This document shows, in pieces, positions 27,801 to 42,800 of a DNA stretch of 64,000 bases (positions are counted from its first letter, which is position 1; every line of letters begins with the position of its first letter). Position numbers and translations under genes: made by a program. Source of the stretch: Crossaster papposus. Its lineage: Eukaryota; Echinodermata; Asteroidea; Velatida; Solasteridae. Where the stretch lies: the NCBI GenBank assembly GCA_037893245.1, contig JBAIAA010001109.1, forward strand, positions 186,001 to 250,000, written 5' to 3'. A model generated the notes under the pieces. That model ran no database searches and was not told where the DNA came from. It was given only the letters and a program-made list of their open reading frames with translations.

Positions 27801-30800
27801 AAAAAAAACACACTTTAGAGTTTTAATTGAGCTATAAAATGTTGGGATATGATAAAGAAGTTTTTGTTGTACATGTATGTAAAAACGTTATCAACTCGAA
27901 ACCGACCTCCCACTAGTCTTGGCCAAGACCAAGCTAGCCCGTTCATTTGTTCCGCGGCGCGCCGTCCGTATTATCTGGGATTATTGAGGGCGCCCTTTAT
28001 TATCGCCATAATTCCTGGATCTCTTCCTCTAACTTGGTCTTGGCGCATCGATCACGTGAACCCGGAAAATTCCGAGGACATTCCAAGCATAGCTCAAATA
28101 GCTACTCGCATGCGCATGCGCACTAAGTCGTTTTTGTTTAATGTAGTGTTCGATTATTATAGTCTGGTTCCCAGACCAAATATTTCTGACTACTTGTGAT
28201 TTTTCATTTATTGTTTAGCCGTTAATGTCACGTGACCAAAAACTGGAGGAATTGCTTAACGTTCGCGATGTTCGAGTGTTTCTAGGTATTTATAAAATAA
28301 AACTCACATTAGCAAAGGTCAACACCAGACGAAATGCCTAAGACTATCACAGTCATTGTAGTCATTGTGCTATTTTTGGGTAAGAGCCGTTAGAATTTGA
28401 ATTGTTGCGTCGTCATAGCTACGCTGCTTGTATCGCGTCATTATCTATTTTTTTGTCGCCGGCGGCTACCTGACCGGACGTGTAAGAAACCACATTTGGC
28501 TATACGTCTAAATTGTAGTGTAGGTCAGGTAGCCGCCGGCGACAAAAAATAGATAATGACGCGATACAAGCAGCGTAGCTATGACGACGCAACAATTCAA
28601 ATTCTAACGGCTCTTACCCAAAAATAGCACAATGACTACAATGACTGTGATAGTCTTAGGCATTTCGTCTGGTGTTGACCTTTGCTAATGTGAGTTTTAT
28701 TTTATAAATACCTAGAAACACTCGAACATCGCGAACGTTAAGCAATTCCTCCAGTTTTTGGTCACGTGACATTAACGGCTAAACAATAAATGAAAAATCA
28801 CAAATAGTCAGAAATATTTGGTCTGGGAACCAGACTATAATAATCGAACACTACATTAAACAAAAACGACTTAGTGCGCATGCGCATGCGAGTAGCTATT
28901 TGAGCTATGCTTGGAATGTCCTCGGAATTTTCCGGGTTTACGACGTGATCGATGCGCCAAGACCAAGTTAGAGGAAGAGATCCAGGAATTATGGCGATAA
29001 TAAAGGGCGCCCTCAATAATCCCAGATAATACGGACGGCGCGCCGCGGAACAAATGAACGGGCTAGCTTGGTCTTGGCCAAGACTAACCTCCCACTTGAA
29101 AAAATGAAGCTTCGGCCAATAACTCGTTTTGGCCATGTGCGACTTTCCGCTCATTTCGTGGTGCCAGGTTTTTATTATATGTTTTTATGGTCAATTTCGG
29201 CAAAAGAGCATCCAATTTAAAGGTAGGATACACCTGGAAAAGATTCACGATCGCCAGACGGCGATTGCGGCAACAAATTAACAAAATATATAAGAACCAA
29301 TGCCCGATGCCGGTTGAAAACGAACGCCATTTTTCTTGCTTTTCTCGGCATCCATGATTGTAAAACTTTGGACATGCAAGTTAAACGATATTTACTATAA
29401 AATACAACCCCGGCCCCCCGAATCCACCATATATAATTACCAATTACCAATGGTGTATCCCACGCGAGAAATCGAATGCTGCTGAAAATGGTCATTTGAT
29501 TTTGTTTTATGACTATAGGCAAATGTACTGTTGTGTCATTTGATTCAACAAAAAAACAATCAAAAACAATCAATTTTAAACTTAGGTTCAATAAATTAGT
29601 CTGATGTGTGCTTGACTCAATCACACATCAAACTAATCTTCTTAGCATAAGTTTGAAATTGATTGAATGTGCACGAAATGTATACAGCCTGTTTTTAAAG
29701 GTATAGGATACATTATTTGCAGATATTGAAATTTTTGAATGTCGAATTATTAGGAAATATCTTACTTATTTGAAAGTAAACAATGATTATAGGCAATTCA
29801 AGCAATTACCAATGGTGTATCCTACCTTTACACCCACACATTCCTGATAATTCAAGCAATTACCAATGGTGTGTCCTATACCTTTAACTAATCATTGTTC
29901 GAGTTCGTATCATGGTGCAACAAATGAACGTGACTTACCGCCGCAAACGAGTAGAATATACTGATGAAAACTGCGCAGACATGAGGTGAAAAATACGTGA
30001 AAGCCAGAATGCTAAGTGTCACCATGCAACCTAAGATGGCTATACTGGTTATCACAAGCCGATGGCCGATATAATCCTGTAAAATAAAATTACAAAAATA
30101 AGGGCCAAAGATGCTTCTTCATTGATGCTATAGTCGCTACGATTGGAAGTTTGGCAGAGTTCATAATTGGCGCGAAAGTGAATTTGTGACAGCAAATATA
30201 TAGTTTGTGCAAATTGTTAAAAAAGGCTTTACGAACTCCAATTTGGGTGAACTTTATCTTAAGCCTAACTCACTATTTTGGGTAATGTATTCTTAATGTA
30301 ACCTGGTTAATGCAACATTATCCAACATCACCGAAATGAGAACCCTGCTAAAATGATTAGGTGTCAATTTCATAGAGCTGCTAAGCACAGAAATTTGCTT
30401 AGCATGACAATTCGTTCGTGGCAAAAACAAAGTTACAGACCAAATTTTCACGTGATATTTATTGTTTTGGATTGATAATCTGCTGGGTTTTTTTGCAAAG
30501 CATACAAAAACACGTATAATTTTGGCTGGTAACCTGTTTTTAATGAGCAAGACTTTGTTGTGCTAAGCAAATTTTTGTGCTTAGCAGCTCTATGAAATTG
30601 GCCCCAGGACCCAGGTTGTTTGATGCAGACGATGTTGCTATTTTAAAAATCCTACACGTACTACAGTGGCATGGAATCTTAGTTATCAGTGTTATATCGG
30701 TTGTGTATATAATGCACTGTTTGCAGCACCAGTCTGATGCTGTCACTGCGCCAATGCAGCCCATGCAAAATTTCTTGACGGCTGGAAATGCGTACACGAA

Positions 30801-33800
30801 TACCCTAAAATGTCCGCCGCGTCAAACGTAAACAACGTGTTTTTTTCGTCGGTAAGAACGGTAATAAACATGACATTTTCGGAGATTTCAGGACATACTA
30901 TACATGTAGTCTATCGTGGACATGTTTTACCATTTGGGAAACCCGCTCCCCGGATGCACGAAATAGGTTTCCTCGACAAAGTCCGTAAGAAAAGCATTCC
31001 AATTTGCTTTTGAATGTACTAATTAAAGCGATTTTTGACAAGATGCAACCTCGTGGTTCTTATTTACTTTCGGGATGTTCAGTTTTGTTTAGAGACATTC
31101 AAAATCGTTTGCAAATCGTAATGCTATTTTGAGTGCACGGATTACTAATTTGGGTGGTTTATTTTGTTTAAATCGCAATAGTTTTACGCACTCAGAAAAC
31201 GAAATTGAATGATGATTGGAAGCGCAGCAATCGAATTCGCGCGAAACTGAATGCTGCGGTGATTAAATTGGACGCTTATTTGCCGAATTTGACCGAGAAA
31301 TCCTATATTACCATCCGTGACTGTAGGTAAGTTTATAACACACCTCTTGCTATAGTTCTGTATTCTGGTTGGCTGAAACACGGTCACGTGGGGTTAACTA
31401 ATATAGGCTAGTACATGAGATTTGCGCCACCGTGAATTTGCGGAAAATAGTTCCGAAAATATTTGACTGGTTACAGCGCCCTCAAGAGGTTTGCCAGGTT
31501 CATCTTAATATGAAAAATGGCGGCGTCTGGATCGGATCACGATACTCCTGTCTTATTTTATATTTTGGACCGAGGTTTGTTAAAAAACACATAATGGACT
31601 GGCATGATTCGGTCACTAGAGCACGTCTATCCCCTCGGGCCTGTAAGTGACCAGAAGAGGGACCTATTTTAGGTCCACCTTCTGGTCACTCACAGTCCCT
31701 CGGGGGAATAGACGTGCTCTATAGTGACTTCATTACCAGATTATGTATATACTAATAACAAATGTATTTATTACGAACATCTGTCTTACCATTAGCCTAC
31801 CTGCCAAGAAGCACCCGACTGTTGAGATACCGAAGAAAATACCTGCAAAATAAGACGGGAGGACCGAGGCCTCCGGGTACCCGTATCTGTCAGTGACGAA
31901 CTCGCTGCATGGAGAATCAAGAGTGAAACAATTAGGCAACCGTGAGCAAGTTGAGCAAGTTCGATCAAGAACCAATGGTTAACTAGTGGTTAGACTTTGT
32001 GGTGTACCTTGCGCGTGCGTCATAAAGTTGCAGTTCGAACGACTCTTAGTCAAACTGTTGTGGCGCTTAAACATCATCGTACATGGTGGTACTAGAATTA
32101 TAATTCTACTTTCATGCTCACACCGACACAAACAACATTTCAACAAAATGTATACATAATTAGTGATTGCTTAGTTACATAATCGCCGCTTTTATCCTAC
32201 AATGGTGACCGTGATAGAATGACAATCTAACGTGGACAAAAAAAACCGCGCGTGCAAGTAGAACAGACGCAAACGTGTCATGCAAAACAAGTCACGCCAA
32301 AATCATCTGCAGTAGATACGCGCACGGATTTGCGCTGCTGTGCGCAGAGAAAAAAACATGAAACGCTCATTTGCTGATCGTGCGTTTCGGTTTTGTGCGT
32401 ATTGCTTCGGTAACGCACTAGAATACAAACGCAGAAAGGAAAATAGCCGTACAAAAAGCCGTACACAATTTTGAGGTTTTCATAGGTTTGTGCACAAACA
32501 TGGATGCGCCCAGTAGGCATCACTTTGTTCATCGAGCCTGCGCTCTAGTAATTTAATGTAGCTCTATGGTTTTACCTGATGTCACCCACGAGAGCCCATA
32601 TCATGCTATTGAAGAACACGCGAGTGAACACCAACAACCAATACAGCAACGGAAGCTCAGCCAGGTCGGACAAACGCAGCTTGTTGTTGTGTCTGGTTTG
32701 CCTTGATGCCTGACAAACGCGAAAGAATGTCGGATGAGAACACACAAGTAAACAACGTGGTTTTGTCGTCGGTAAGAACGGTAAGACAATATGTTGGTTT
32801 TCCTTAAAAGTAAACATGACATTTTCGGGGATGACAACACTATTTTGTGTATGGAGTTTGTGTAGTTTTCCGTTCCTATAATTTTATAAAGAGAAAAGAA
32901 ATCCACTATTATTTAATTCAACTTTAATACCAAACTAGCGTGTGACGGTAAAAAAAGAAAATGTTGTAGAGGACTGGCACCGTGAACATGTAAAACCGTG
33001 TAAATTTGCAAGACATCAACCGCAAAATGTGTGAGAAAATCACATTTTCTACCAGACAAAATTGTTCACAATTATAACAAAATTAAAATAACAAACACTC
33101 TTGACTCGAATTGTAGACCAAATTTATAGTAACTACACAATTGCCAAATGTTTCCCAGGGAATTCCAAGGGCTTCTGATTTTGTATTTTGTGATGAAAAA
33201 AGTTTCAGATTTTTGGTTGTTGTTCTTCCTTACTTGATATTGACCGCTGGTCCCCACAGAATCAAGGTAGCCGAGCGCAGTAGCAGGGAGGCTGGTACCC
33301 ACTATAACAAAGAGCATGCTAATCCACAAGACCCACTGGAGGCCCAGTGCATTGTAGATTGGTTTCGTGATCAGGAAGTTTAACACCTCACCCTAATAAG
33401 AATGTATCAAAATATTTAACAATTATTGACTGCTGTGTTGTGGGATTTTGGGGGTTTTGAAAAAACTAGAGGGACACTTTTTTGTTATACCTATGTCTTG
33501 GGTTCACAGCTCATTGTTTCTAAATTCTTTACCCTGTGGAGACCTGGGGCCAATTTCATAGAGCTGTTAAGCACAGCAATTTGCTTAGCATGAAAATTCT
33601 TCATTGTCAAAAACAGGGTTACAAACCAAATTTGTAGGTAACATATTGTTTTTGACTTATCAGTTTGTTTTTGCTTAGCATGAAATGCACATGGGGTTTT
33701 CGCTGGCAACCCGTTATTTTTGAGCAAGACTTTTTGGTGCTAAGCTTAATGTTTGTGCTTAACAGCTCTATGAAATTGGCTCCTGAACACAATGTTGACA

Positions 33801-36800
33801 ATGGGAGTCAAAAGGTCTCCACAGGGTAATTTCTATAGATAAATAGGTCTCCACAAGAACTTTCACGAAATAGATTTTTGTATTTCACTCACAAACAAGA
33901 GTTAGGATGTGGGTAGGGTTAGTGTTTGGGTTAGGGTATAATATGCATAGTATATTGGGTCAAAATTTCAACACAGGAAATTAATTGTGGTTGAAATAGG
34001 AGCATTTTGAAAAACGTGCTCGACCTTCTAACTATTTTGTACACGAGAACAAAGAGATGTCTCCACAAGGATACAAATTTGAGGAATAGTGAGCTCACAG
34101 ACAACAGCCGTGCAGTATCACGCTCGCACACTGATAGCACATAACAACATTTGTGGACTGTCAAAAACTGCTTTCAAAATGCTCTTACTTCAACCACAAT
34201 TACTTTCCAGTATTGAAATTTGGAAGACACCTAGCATAAGCCCAAACACTAACCCTAATTCTAACCCAAATTTGTGAGTAAAATGTATATCTATTTCGTG
34301 AAAAGCGTGTGGAGACCTTACGCACGTCGTTCTTGATAGTCACACTGTCGTCTACCCTATAGTGGACCATCCTTGATTGAACTTGCTCTCTGCTACTGCA
34401 AAAGATTATAAAATAACTCCTGCCTTGTGTATAGCTTTTCCCTTCGCCACCATAACAAAACAAACATAACAAACAAACAAACACCCCAACACCCCAACAC
34501 TCACAGCAGCATTGGCGCAGGAAATGGCGCCAAAAGCAGTCGTGACTCTGTCCTCAAACCAGACTAAAACCAACACTCCCTGCAAGACTAAAATAGTTAT
34601 CGAGAGCAAGCATGAAACTATATTTCTTAAAATCTGTCATGCAAAGAAACCAGCAAGCAGCAAATGGTGAACAATGTAAGCTGATCATAGCCTCAACTTG
34701 AGTCGTATTTATCCGGTAAACACGTACCAAAAGGGGCCAATTTAATGGAGCTGGTAAGCACAAAAAAATTGCTAAGCACAAACAATTCTTCCGTGGCAGA
34801 AACAGGGTTACAAACCAAATGTTCAGGTGATGTATACTGTTTGTGGCTGGTATTCGACAGGTTTAGGTTTGGCATGAAAACCATCTAGAGTTTTGGGCTG
34901 TTAAACTGTTTTTACCAAGCAAGACTTTTTGTGTGAATTAACCTTGCGACGTGCCACCGTACTTTTTTTCGAAGTCGCTTCGCCGTAATTGTTTTTGATT
35001 TTTCATCATTTGTTAAAAAAATCTCATATTACATGTATTCCTATAGTTCAAAGCATGCCGAATAGCATGGTAAGTGCCGCTTGAACCCTGGTTGAACCGG
35101 TGACCAAGCTTTTAGCAAAGCAAAGTGCTGCCCCACGAGTATCCCATTACTTTGTGTACATAAAGGGGCTATTGAAGTCTGGGTTTACCAGACCTACCCA
35201 AGCAATTAATCATGCTATTGTTGCCTTGCCCCATTCACAACACCAGCTGGGATCGAATATATTCAAATACCATGGGGAAGTACTGTGTTGGCATATACAG
35301 CCATAAAACTGAACAGCATGGGGGTTACACACGAAATACCAGTGTTGTAGTCGAGTCACCTATGTCGAGTCCAAGTCCGAGTCCCAAGTCACTTGGTCCG
35401 AGTCCGAGTCCGAGTCCCGAGTCACTTGGTCCGAGTCCGAGTCCGAGTCACGAGTCACTTGGTTCGAGTCCGAGTCCGAGTCACGAGTCACTTGTTTAAA
35501 TAATTAAATAGTTAAAATACATTAACCAGTTCACTTAGATGACTGGATCACTATTGATCGCAAACAACACACATCCATCTCAGTGCAATATACAGGCGGT
35601 GTTTTTACAGGTACCGGACATGCCAGACTATGGTCAGCTTCGGTTGCGTCTATGGCTAGATCAGCGCGTAAGCCGCCTATGTTTTAACATTAAAAAGAGG
35701 TAGCGATATAGCCACAGCCAGCTAAAGCCGTCATTCGGATTCCGGAGACGAATTCCTATTTCCCTGCTAATATGCATCAAGCAGCTATGGTGTTAAGGTT
35801 CACAGAATACCAGCGTTAATATGGTGTCGTGCACAATAATGCTTTACATAAATATATCCCAGTGTTATTATGCGTATTGAACATACACATGTGCGCTGTA
35901 CACTACATGGCCATAGCAACACAGTAATCACGAACACCATTACTTGCAACATCAGTGTAACTGCTTATTTCGTGTGCTAAACGTTAATATTCCTCCATGT
36001 GCATGACGATCGGATCATTGGAATTGTTTTTAATATTTACAAAAAACTAAAGAAGGTATTGTTGGTGAAAATACGTGACTCGAGTCACGAGTCCTCCAGG
36101 TCAAGTCCGAGTCATGGTAGTCGAGTCCGAGTCCGAGTCCGAGTCTTTTGCCGACGTGACTCGAGTCAAGTCCGAGTCACCAAAATTGTGACTCGAGACG
36201 GACTCGAGTCCGAGTCCTGGACTCGAGTCATACAACTCTGCGAAATACAACCAACGTTGAAAAAAGTATGGACGCGCGATCGTGTAAAAACGAAATGGCC
36301 GCACGTCGCAAGGTAATTTGTTGTGCTTAGAAGCTCCATGAAATTTGTCCCGGTTTTATTTGGAGAAAGACAAAGCACGCTATAGAAACTGCTGAGACTT
36401 TAAACAAATACCGAACAGGAATGCGTTGCTAACTGCCATCAGAAAACGCCCAACCAGCATCGTTATTAGTCTCGTTTCCAGCCTCGATGTCAACAAAGGA
36501 CCTACAGCGAACGCCAGCCCGCCTAGTGCGCTCAGTAATCCGGCCACTAGCAGGTTTGCTGCAGAAACAAAGTTAGAAGAACAGAAAAGCTATGTTTAAA
36601 TACCACCCAAGTAGATCCTTGTCGTTTGATTGGAAGATCATAGGTCATGTGGTATTCATTAGTCAAACCATTGCATGGCCTACGTCATGACCGTACATTT
36701 TCGTGTCATCCCTTTTGATCTACGTATACTGCACGCTAGAGCGGAAATGCACGCGTTTTGTACGCAGCAGTACAAAACGCCCTCCGTATTACAATTTTGA

Positions 36801-39800
36801 AAATTTGGTTTATTCTTATAGTTTTATCCTCCGATTAAAATGACCAAGATCTACTTGGGTGTTATATAAAACAACTAATAAATGTTTTGCATTCGTGCAG
36901 TGGTTACAATTATTGTATTCGTTGAAAACAATTAAATGATCCATTCAAGGATCGGCTTCGCCTCGTTGAATGGAACATCTTCATCTTTCAACTCATGAAC
37001 ATATTCTCACCATTGCACTAATAAACATTCATTATTTGTGTATTGGAAGTTTGTCATTGTCCACATTTCTCATATTAACACTTCTTTGTTAGTTCTTTCT
37101 TTGATCCTACCCACACTGGCCTTTCCCTTTAACCCTTCAGCCTAATCCTCCTTTTGTTGTTCCACAGAACTCTGTACAGGCTTTTTCTTTTGTGTTTCTC
37201 CTGTCAGCTATGATGTGCATCATGCATCATGCTGCATGTTGCCCTATATGTTTGTTTCGTGTACACAATCATTATGTCTCTGAAGAAGATCTTGTTAAGA
37301 TCTAAATATTAGGCCCTCTTAAGTTATTTGATTGTGTCATTGTGTTAGGTACATTATTGGATTATCCAATGGGCACTATTAAGCATTGTGCCTAATCCTA
37401 TGTCTATCAAACAAATGTTAAACAAATACTAGCTCTTGTTTTCTTTAATATACTGGTGACCTGCTCTAACGAAATTCGTACAAAGTTGACAATTTCTGTT
37501 TTTAGATTTATTTTTTCAAATTCTCTACAGGTTCTCAGTTTTAAATGATGTGTCATTTACATATGTACCCCACCCTATCTCACCTGGGGAAGAATTTAGT
37601 GATAAAGCCCTGACAACCTAATTAGCCTATGAGATAAACAGCTTTGAAGTTCAGAAAAGCGTTTTATTTCTATACAAAATTGTTTCACAAAATCGACCAA
37701 AACACACTTCACGGTGACGGATTATGTTCAAATTTGGGGAGATTGTAGATTAATAGTTAGTGATTCAGAAAAACCCAATTCCTTAACCCTAACTACCCCA
37801 AACCCACCAAACTCCAACTGCAGCTTTTGCTAGGTTTTGGCAGGTTTGGTACCAAACCGTAACAACTTGTTGTTTGACTCAGTACCAAAGGCCCAGGGAG
37901 ACCCTGTTGAATTATGTGAGGTTCAGGACAGGAAGACATGAGACTTGTCAAAATGTTAGAAATTTGGAGAATGCACAGGCATTTATTTTATACGTGAGTG
38001 ACCCACATGGTCACGGCACAGTTCCTGGTCAACTGTAAGTGTATGTACACTTACACCTTGCCAATGTCCCCACTAAAACACATAATACCACTGGCCAGTT
38101 ATCACTGTACCAAGTCAATAAAACTTCAACTGTTGGAGTTTGGCAGGTTTAGTACTGTTAGGTTCAGTACAGTGTACCAAAAATTAGTGAACCTGTGTGA
38201 GCTGTTGAAGTTTGAAGTTTGTTAGGTTTGGTATGCTTCCTAGTGCGAGAGCCTATGGGGTTAGTAAAATAGTAAAATCTACCCGAAATAATTTCACGAG
38301 TACATTGTAATAAAACACATTATGCGACTTTGTCAGGGTGTCGTTGGAACAGGTCACATTGTCGTCTGTCATTATTAGGTTCCCCAGTTATTTTAACACT
38401 TCACACACATTCCTTATAGCTACACTTTAGTTTCGTCCCCGATTATCGCCGAGCTCGATTTAAATTTAAACAAGTTACCAATTAATTTTATTTAAGGTGC
38501 AGTACAATTCAAATGTGCAGTATTCTGTTTCGAGCTGAATTTTGAAAGGATGTGAGAGCTTTATTTCTAGTTAATTATAAGTAAAATTGGGATGGTTAAT
38601 TACGCCGAAAGAAGAAACAGACAATAGGTGCAAAAAGTACACACGTGTCTACTACAGACGTTAACCAGTTCGCGCCAGAGGACGTATATACACGCAACGT
38701 TTTGTCCGAAATTCACGCAGATTCAAGCGGATGACGCATAAACACGTCACGGGCAAGGCCGGAAATGTCTGCCAGCAGCGAGCAAGGCCGAAAATGCGTG
38801 GGTGTGCTTCCCGATACCATCGGCCTGAACCCGCCTCGGATCGAGTTTCGTTAACAATAATCCCGCGCCTCGGCTTAGGTGATGTTAAATAATCCTGACG
38901 CGAACTGGTTTTAAGGCTCACCTGTTCGACCATATCTATCGATTAAGATTCCCGCCACAACAGCCGTAACGGCTTCCCTGCAACGATAAGAAATCAATTA
39001 GTCTTCCCAAATAGTTTCCCTTTGTTAAACTGTTAGTGTTACGAAAAACAATCTTATGAGCAAACGTGTGCAATAGTTGTTGACGGGGTTCAACCGTCTA
39101 TAATCAAATGTCCTAAGTCGGAGGACGGTGGGTTGAAACGGTAAGCACTTAAAAGTAAGATACACCATTGGTAATTGCTTGAATTATCAGTAATAGGTAG
39201 ATTTGGGGGTTGTATTTGAATATCGTGCCTGTCCTTAGTTTTACAACCTTGAATGCTAAAAAAAACAAAGAAAAATGGCTTTCGTTTTTAGCCGGCGTCG
39301 GGCAGTTGTTCTTGTTGTTCGGTGGTTTTTTTCACGATCGCCGTCTGGTGATCGTGAATTTGTTTGTACAGGATATCTAGCGCAATCATTTTGCTGGATG
39401 CCTACAATCATTATATACTTTCAAATAAGTGAGATATTTCTGAATAATTCGGTAGTAAAATCTTTCGATATCTGCAAATGGTGTATTCTGCTTTAATTAG
39501 CAACCAAATTGACAATTCTAATCCAAGCCCGACAGCACAGTGGGCCAGAATCGACTTAAAGCTTGCATTTAAAAAAAAAAAAATTGTTTGAGGAAAATAA
39601 CATCCTATAGAATATGTTTCCACCCATATTTATTTTTTTTGTAAGTTTTGATAGTGCCGTTTACCACTGTGAAGGCCTAAACAAACAATTCATTCACATT
39701 TAGCACTTTAAAGGTATAGGAAACACCATTTGCAGATATCGACAAAAATTACTACCGAATTATTATGAATTATCTTACTTATATAAAAGTCGATAATGAT

Positions 39801-42800
39801 TGTAGGCATCTAGCAAAAGGATTGCACTAGATATCCGGTAATTGTTCTGAAAATTGAGTTTTATAAAAACAAAGTCACGGTCGCCGGAAGACGATCGCAA
39901 TTAAGGCAGTCAACATAAGAACCACTGCCTGACGCCGGTTGAAAACGAACCCCGTTTTTCTTTCTTTTCTCAGCTTCAATGATTGTAAAACTTTGGACAG
40001 ATCAGTTATACGATATTTACTATAAAATACAACCCACCAAATCCACCCATTCGTGATAAATCAAGCAATTACCAATGGTGTATGTATCCACCTTTAATAC
40101 CGACTGAGTATGTAATACGGATTTCGAATAATATACATTTCGTATACCCCAGTCCGTATAATACAGATTTCGGGTTTTTGTTTGCCGGGTAGGGGGATAT
40201 TTTCATGCTAGATATCCACTTCCTGCGCAAAATATCTGCCAAATGACACAATGCATTACCCCTGAAGTGGACGTAAACATATTCCAAATTGTTTTTTCCC
40301 ATAATCTTCCAATTTCTTCGGGTTTCTTCAGGCTTACGAGCTACAGTGCCTTGGGCGCTTTTGAGGAATCCTCGGTTTCATTGCCGGAAAAAAAATAAAA
40401 AAAAAATAAAAAAAAAATAATAATAATAATATCACCCCGTATAGGTGTGCATACCTTGCAAATAAAATCGCTATGAGCATTTATACTCGTGTCAATCATT
40501 GTGATACCGGCACTTGGCTCTCCGGGTCACCCCGTCTTATATTCCATGAAACGGAAGTTATTTGTAATTAATCATGAAATAATAAACGGGTCCACTAAAG
40601 TCGAAGTCTGTTTTTGTTTAGCCGCTTGGCTGCTCCGTGGTCTACACTTGATATCAATCCGTCAGAAGTATCATATTAAAATTGTCAAAATGTAATATAA
40701 TAGTCAAATATTGATATAATTACCAATTTAAAGTAATAGTCATTATAGGCACCAAATAGGCACTTGGGGAGACAATCCCATAGAGATGTACACAAACTTA
40801 AGACAGTCCTAACTTGTTTACCCTAACCCTTTTCTCTAAGATCTTCGAGATTTATGATATTTAGACCAAAATCTGTCGTTCTAGGACAAAATTAACTCCC
40901 AAATATCGGGTTTTTTTAGGGTAGCTAGACACTTAGGGAGACACTGAAATGTCTCCCTAAGTGACACTGTCTCCTTATTACCTAAAAACTTACGCTAATT
41001 TGTCTCCCCAAGTGCCTGTTTGGAAGAATTAGTTAACTGAAAAGTGGTTTGTTATGTATTTAATACCTTAAAGTCACACCTCGTTAAACCCTAATAGTCC
41101 TGAATCCTGAATCCTCCAATATTCACAGGATTTGCACGCACCCGAGGGAGTTAGGGTAAAAGGTAGGATACACCATTTGCAGATGTCGAAAATATTTACT
41201 ACCGAATTATTAAGAAATATCTTACCCATTTGAAAGTAAATAATGATTCTAGGCATCTAGAAAAATAATTGCGCTAGATATCCTCTTATTATTCGGAAAA
41301 ATTAAATTTTATAAAGAAAAATTCGGGATCGCCGGGCGGCGATCGCGAAAAAACAGAAGAAAAAAAGATAACATAATAATAACTGCTCGACGCCGGTTGA
41401 AAACAATCGCTGTTTTTCGTGCTTTTCTTGGCATTCATGGTTGTAAAACCTCGGACAGGTCAGTTAAACGTAATTTAATATAAGATACAAACCCCCAATC
41501 TACCCATTCCTGATAATTCAAGCAATTACCAATGGTGTATCCTACCTTTACATCCACCCATTCATGATAATTCAAGCAATTACCAATGATGTATACTACC
41601 TTTAAATGTATACATCCTGGAAATACCCAATTGGGTTACAAAATACGTTTTTAACGAAATTATGTTAATCGGAAAGGGCATTTAAAAGTAGGATATAAGC
41701 ATCCACACATACACGCGAACAGCGCGAGTCGGTAAAAGCGGCTCAGGAAAACGTACTGTACATCCGGCCCCCTAGTATATACAGTGCGAGGTCATGCTAC
41801 ACAAGGCGCACGCGATCTTTGTATTGTTTACGTGATCACATTCGCATGTGGTTCTGCAAAACGAAAAAGAACAGAAAAGAGCGTGGAGTGGTAAATTGTA
41901 CTACTAGTAGTCCATGGGCTACCAGAACCCCCCCTCCCCCCCCGGGGGATTTTTCCAGACAACTTTTTTCGGAAACCTTGACCATAGAGCTATTCAAATC
42001 AGGTTGTTTGCAAATTCCCTACTGGTGGGTGTGGCCGTGAGGGCGTATTTTCAAAATGGCCGCCAAAATCCCTGTTATTGACCATGCCACGTGGGAGGAC
42101 GGGTTACACTTTTGGTACCACCGCTAAAAATGCATTGTACATGTAAAATAGGTGTCCCCCTCCTAACCCGAGACCATGCTCAATAGACTGGAAAAAATTT
42201 TCTAACCCAAGAGGTCATTCAGAGGGTAGACCATCCTTTCAAGATAGTGCTTGAATTGCAGGGCAATACTGATTTCAATGTTTACATGCTTGCAATGGAA
42301 CATTAAATAGCCAGAACGTTTAAATCTTTGGTATAAGTGTCCAGGGACCTTCTATCCATCTGTTCAGACCGTAAGAAAAAGATTTGTGCCCCCAAACACA
42401 GTTCATTACCCCCAACATAAAACGCCTCCCGATGGAGCCCCTTGGTGCGTCCGTATAAAAAAAAAAATTGGTGCCTCCCAAAGCTAAAATTAGAGAGACA
42501 ATTGACCATTGCGTGTGGAATTTGAATAATATCTGGTACACTGACTTGTTCACACAGCTTGGCACAGTTTACATTTAAATTCTCCAGACCAAAGACACTG
42601 TTGCTATATCACGTGATTCGGGGCAAGCCTTGCGCTAGCAACCCCCGGCTCTGGAATGGTCTGGTGTCTTTGTACCATTCTCAACCATTGTGAACAATGT
42701 ATTGGTGCTGAGCGTCTTTAACGTAACTATGCAAGAGCTTGCCCCGAATCACGTGATATAACAACAGTGTATTTGGTCTGGATAATTTAAAGTCAAACTG

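Larger units (their letters stand above)
34941..36313. mobile_element. TIR element ACCTTGCGACGTG with GAGTCC arrays
   Basis: Ends ACCTTGCGACGTGCCA...GGCCGCACGTCGCAAGGT, with AATT near both sides (34936-34939 and 36314-36317). Carries two subterminal arrays rich in GAGTCC/GAGTCA. No transposase frame. Confidence 0.75.
34735..36347. mobile_element. CAGGGGCCAATTTC element, copy 4, split
   Basis: Left part 34735-34940 (GGGGCCAATTTAATGGAGCTG); right part 36314-36347 (GTGCTTAGAAGCTCCATG). Interrupted by the element at 34941-36313. Confidence 0.75.

Noticed and set aside
27849-29154. A ~116-residue frame present once on each strand
   Set aside because: The same sequence in the two arms of the foldback element; no domain and no start context.
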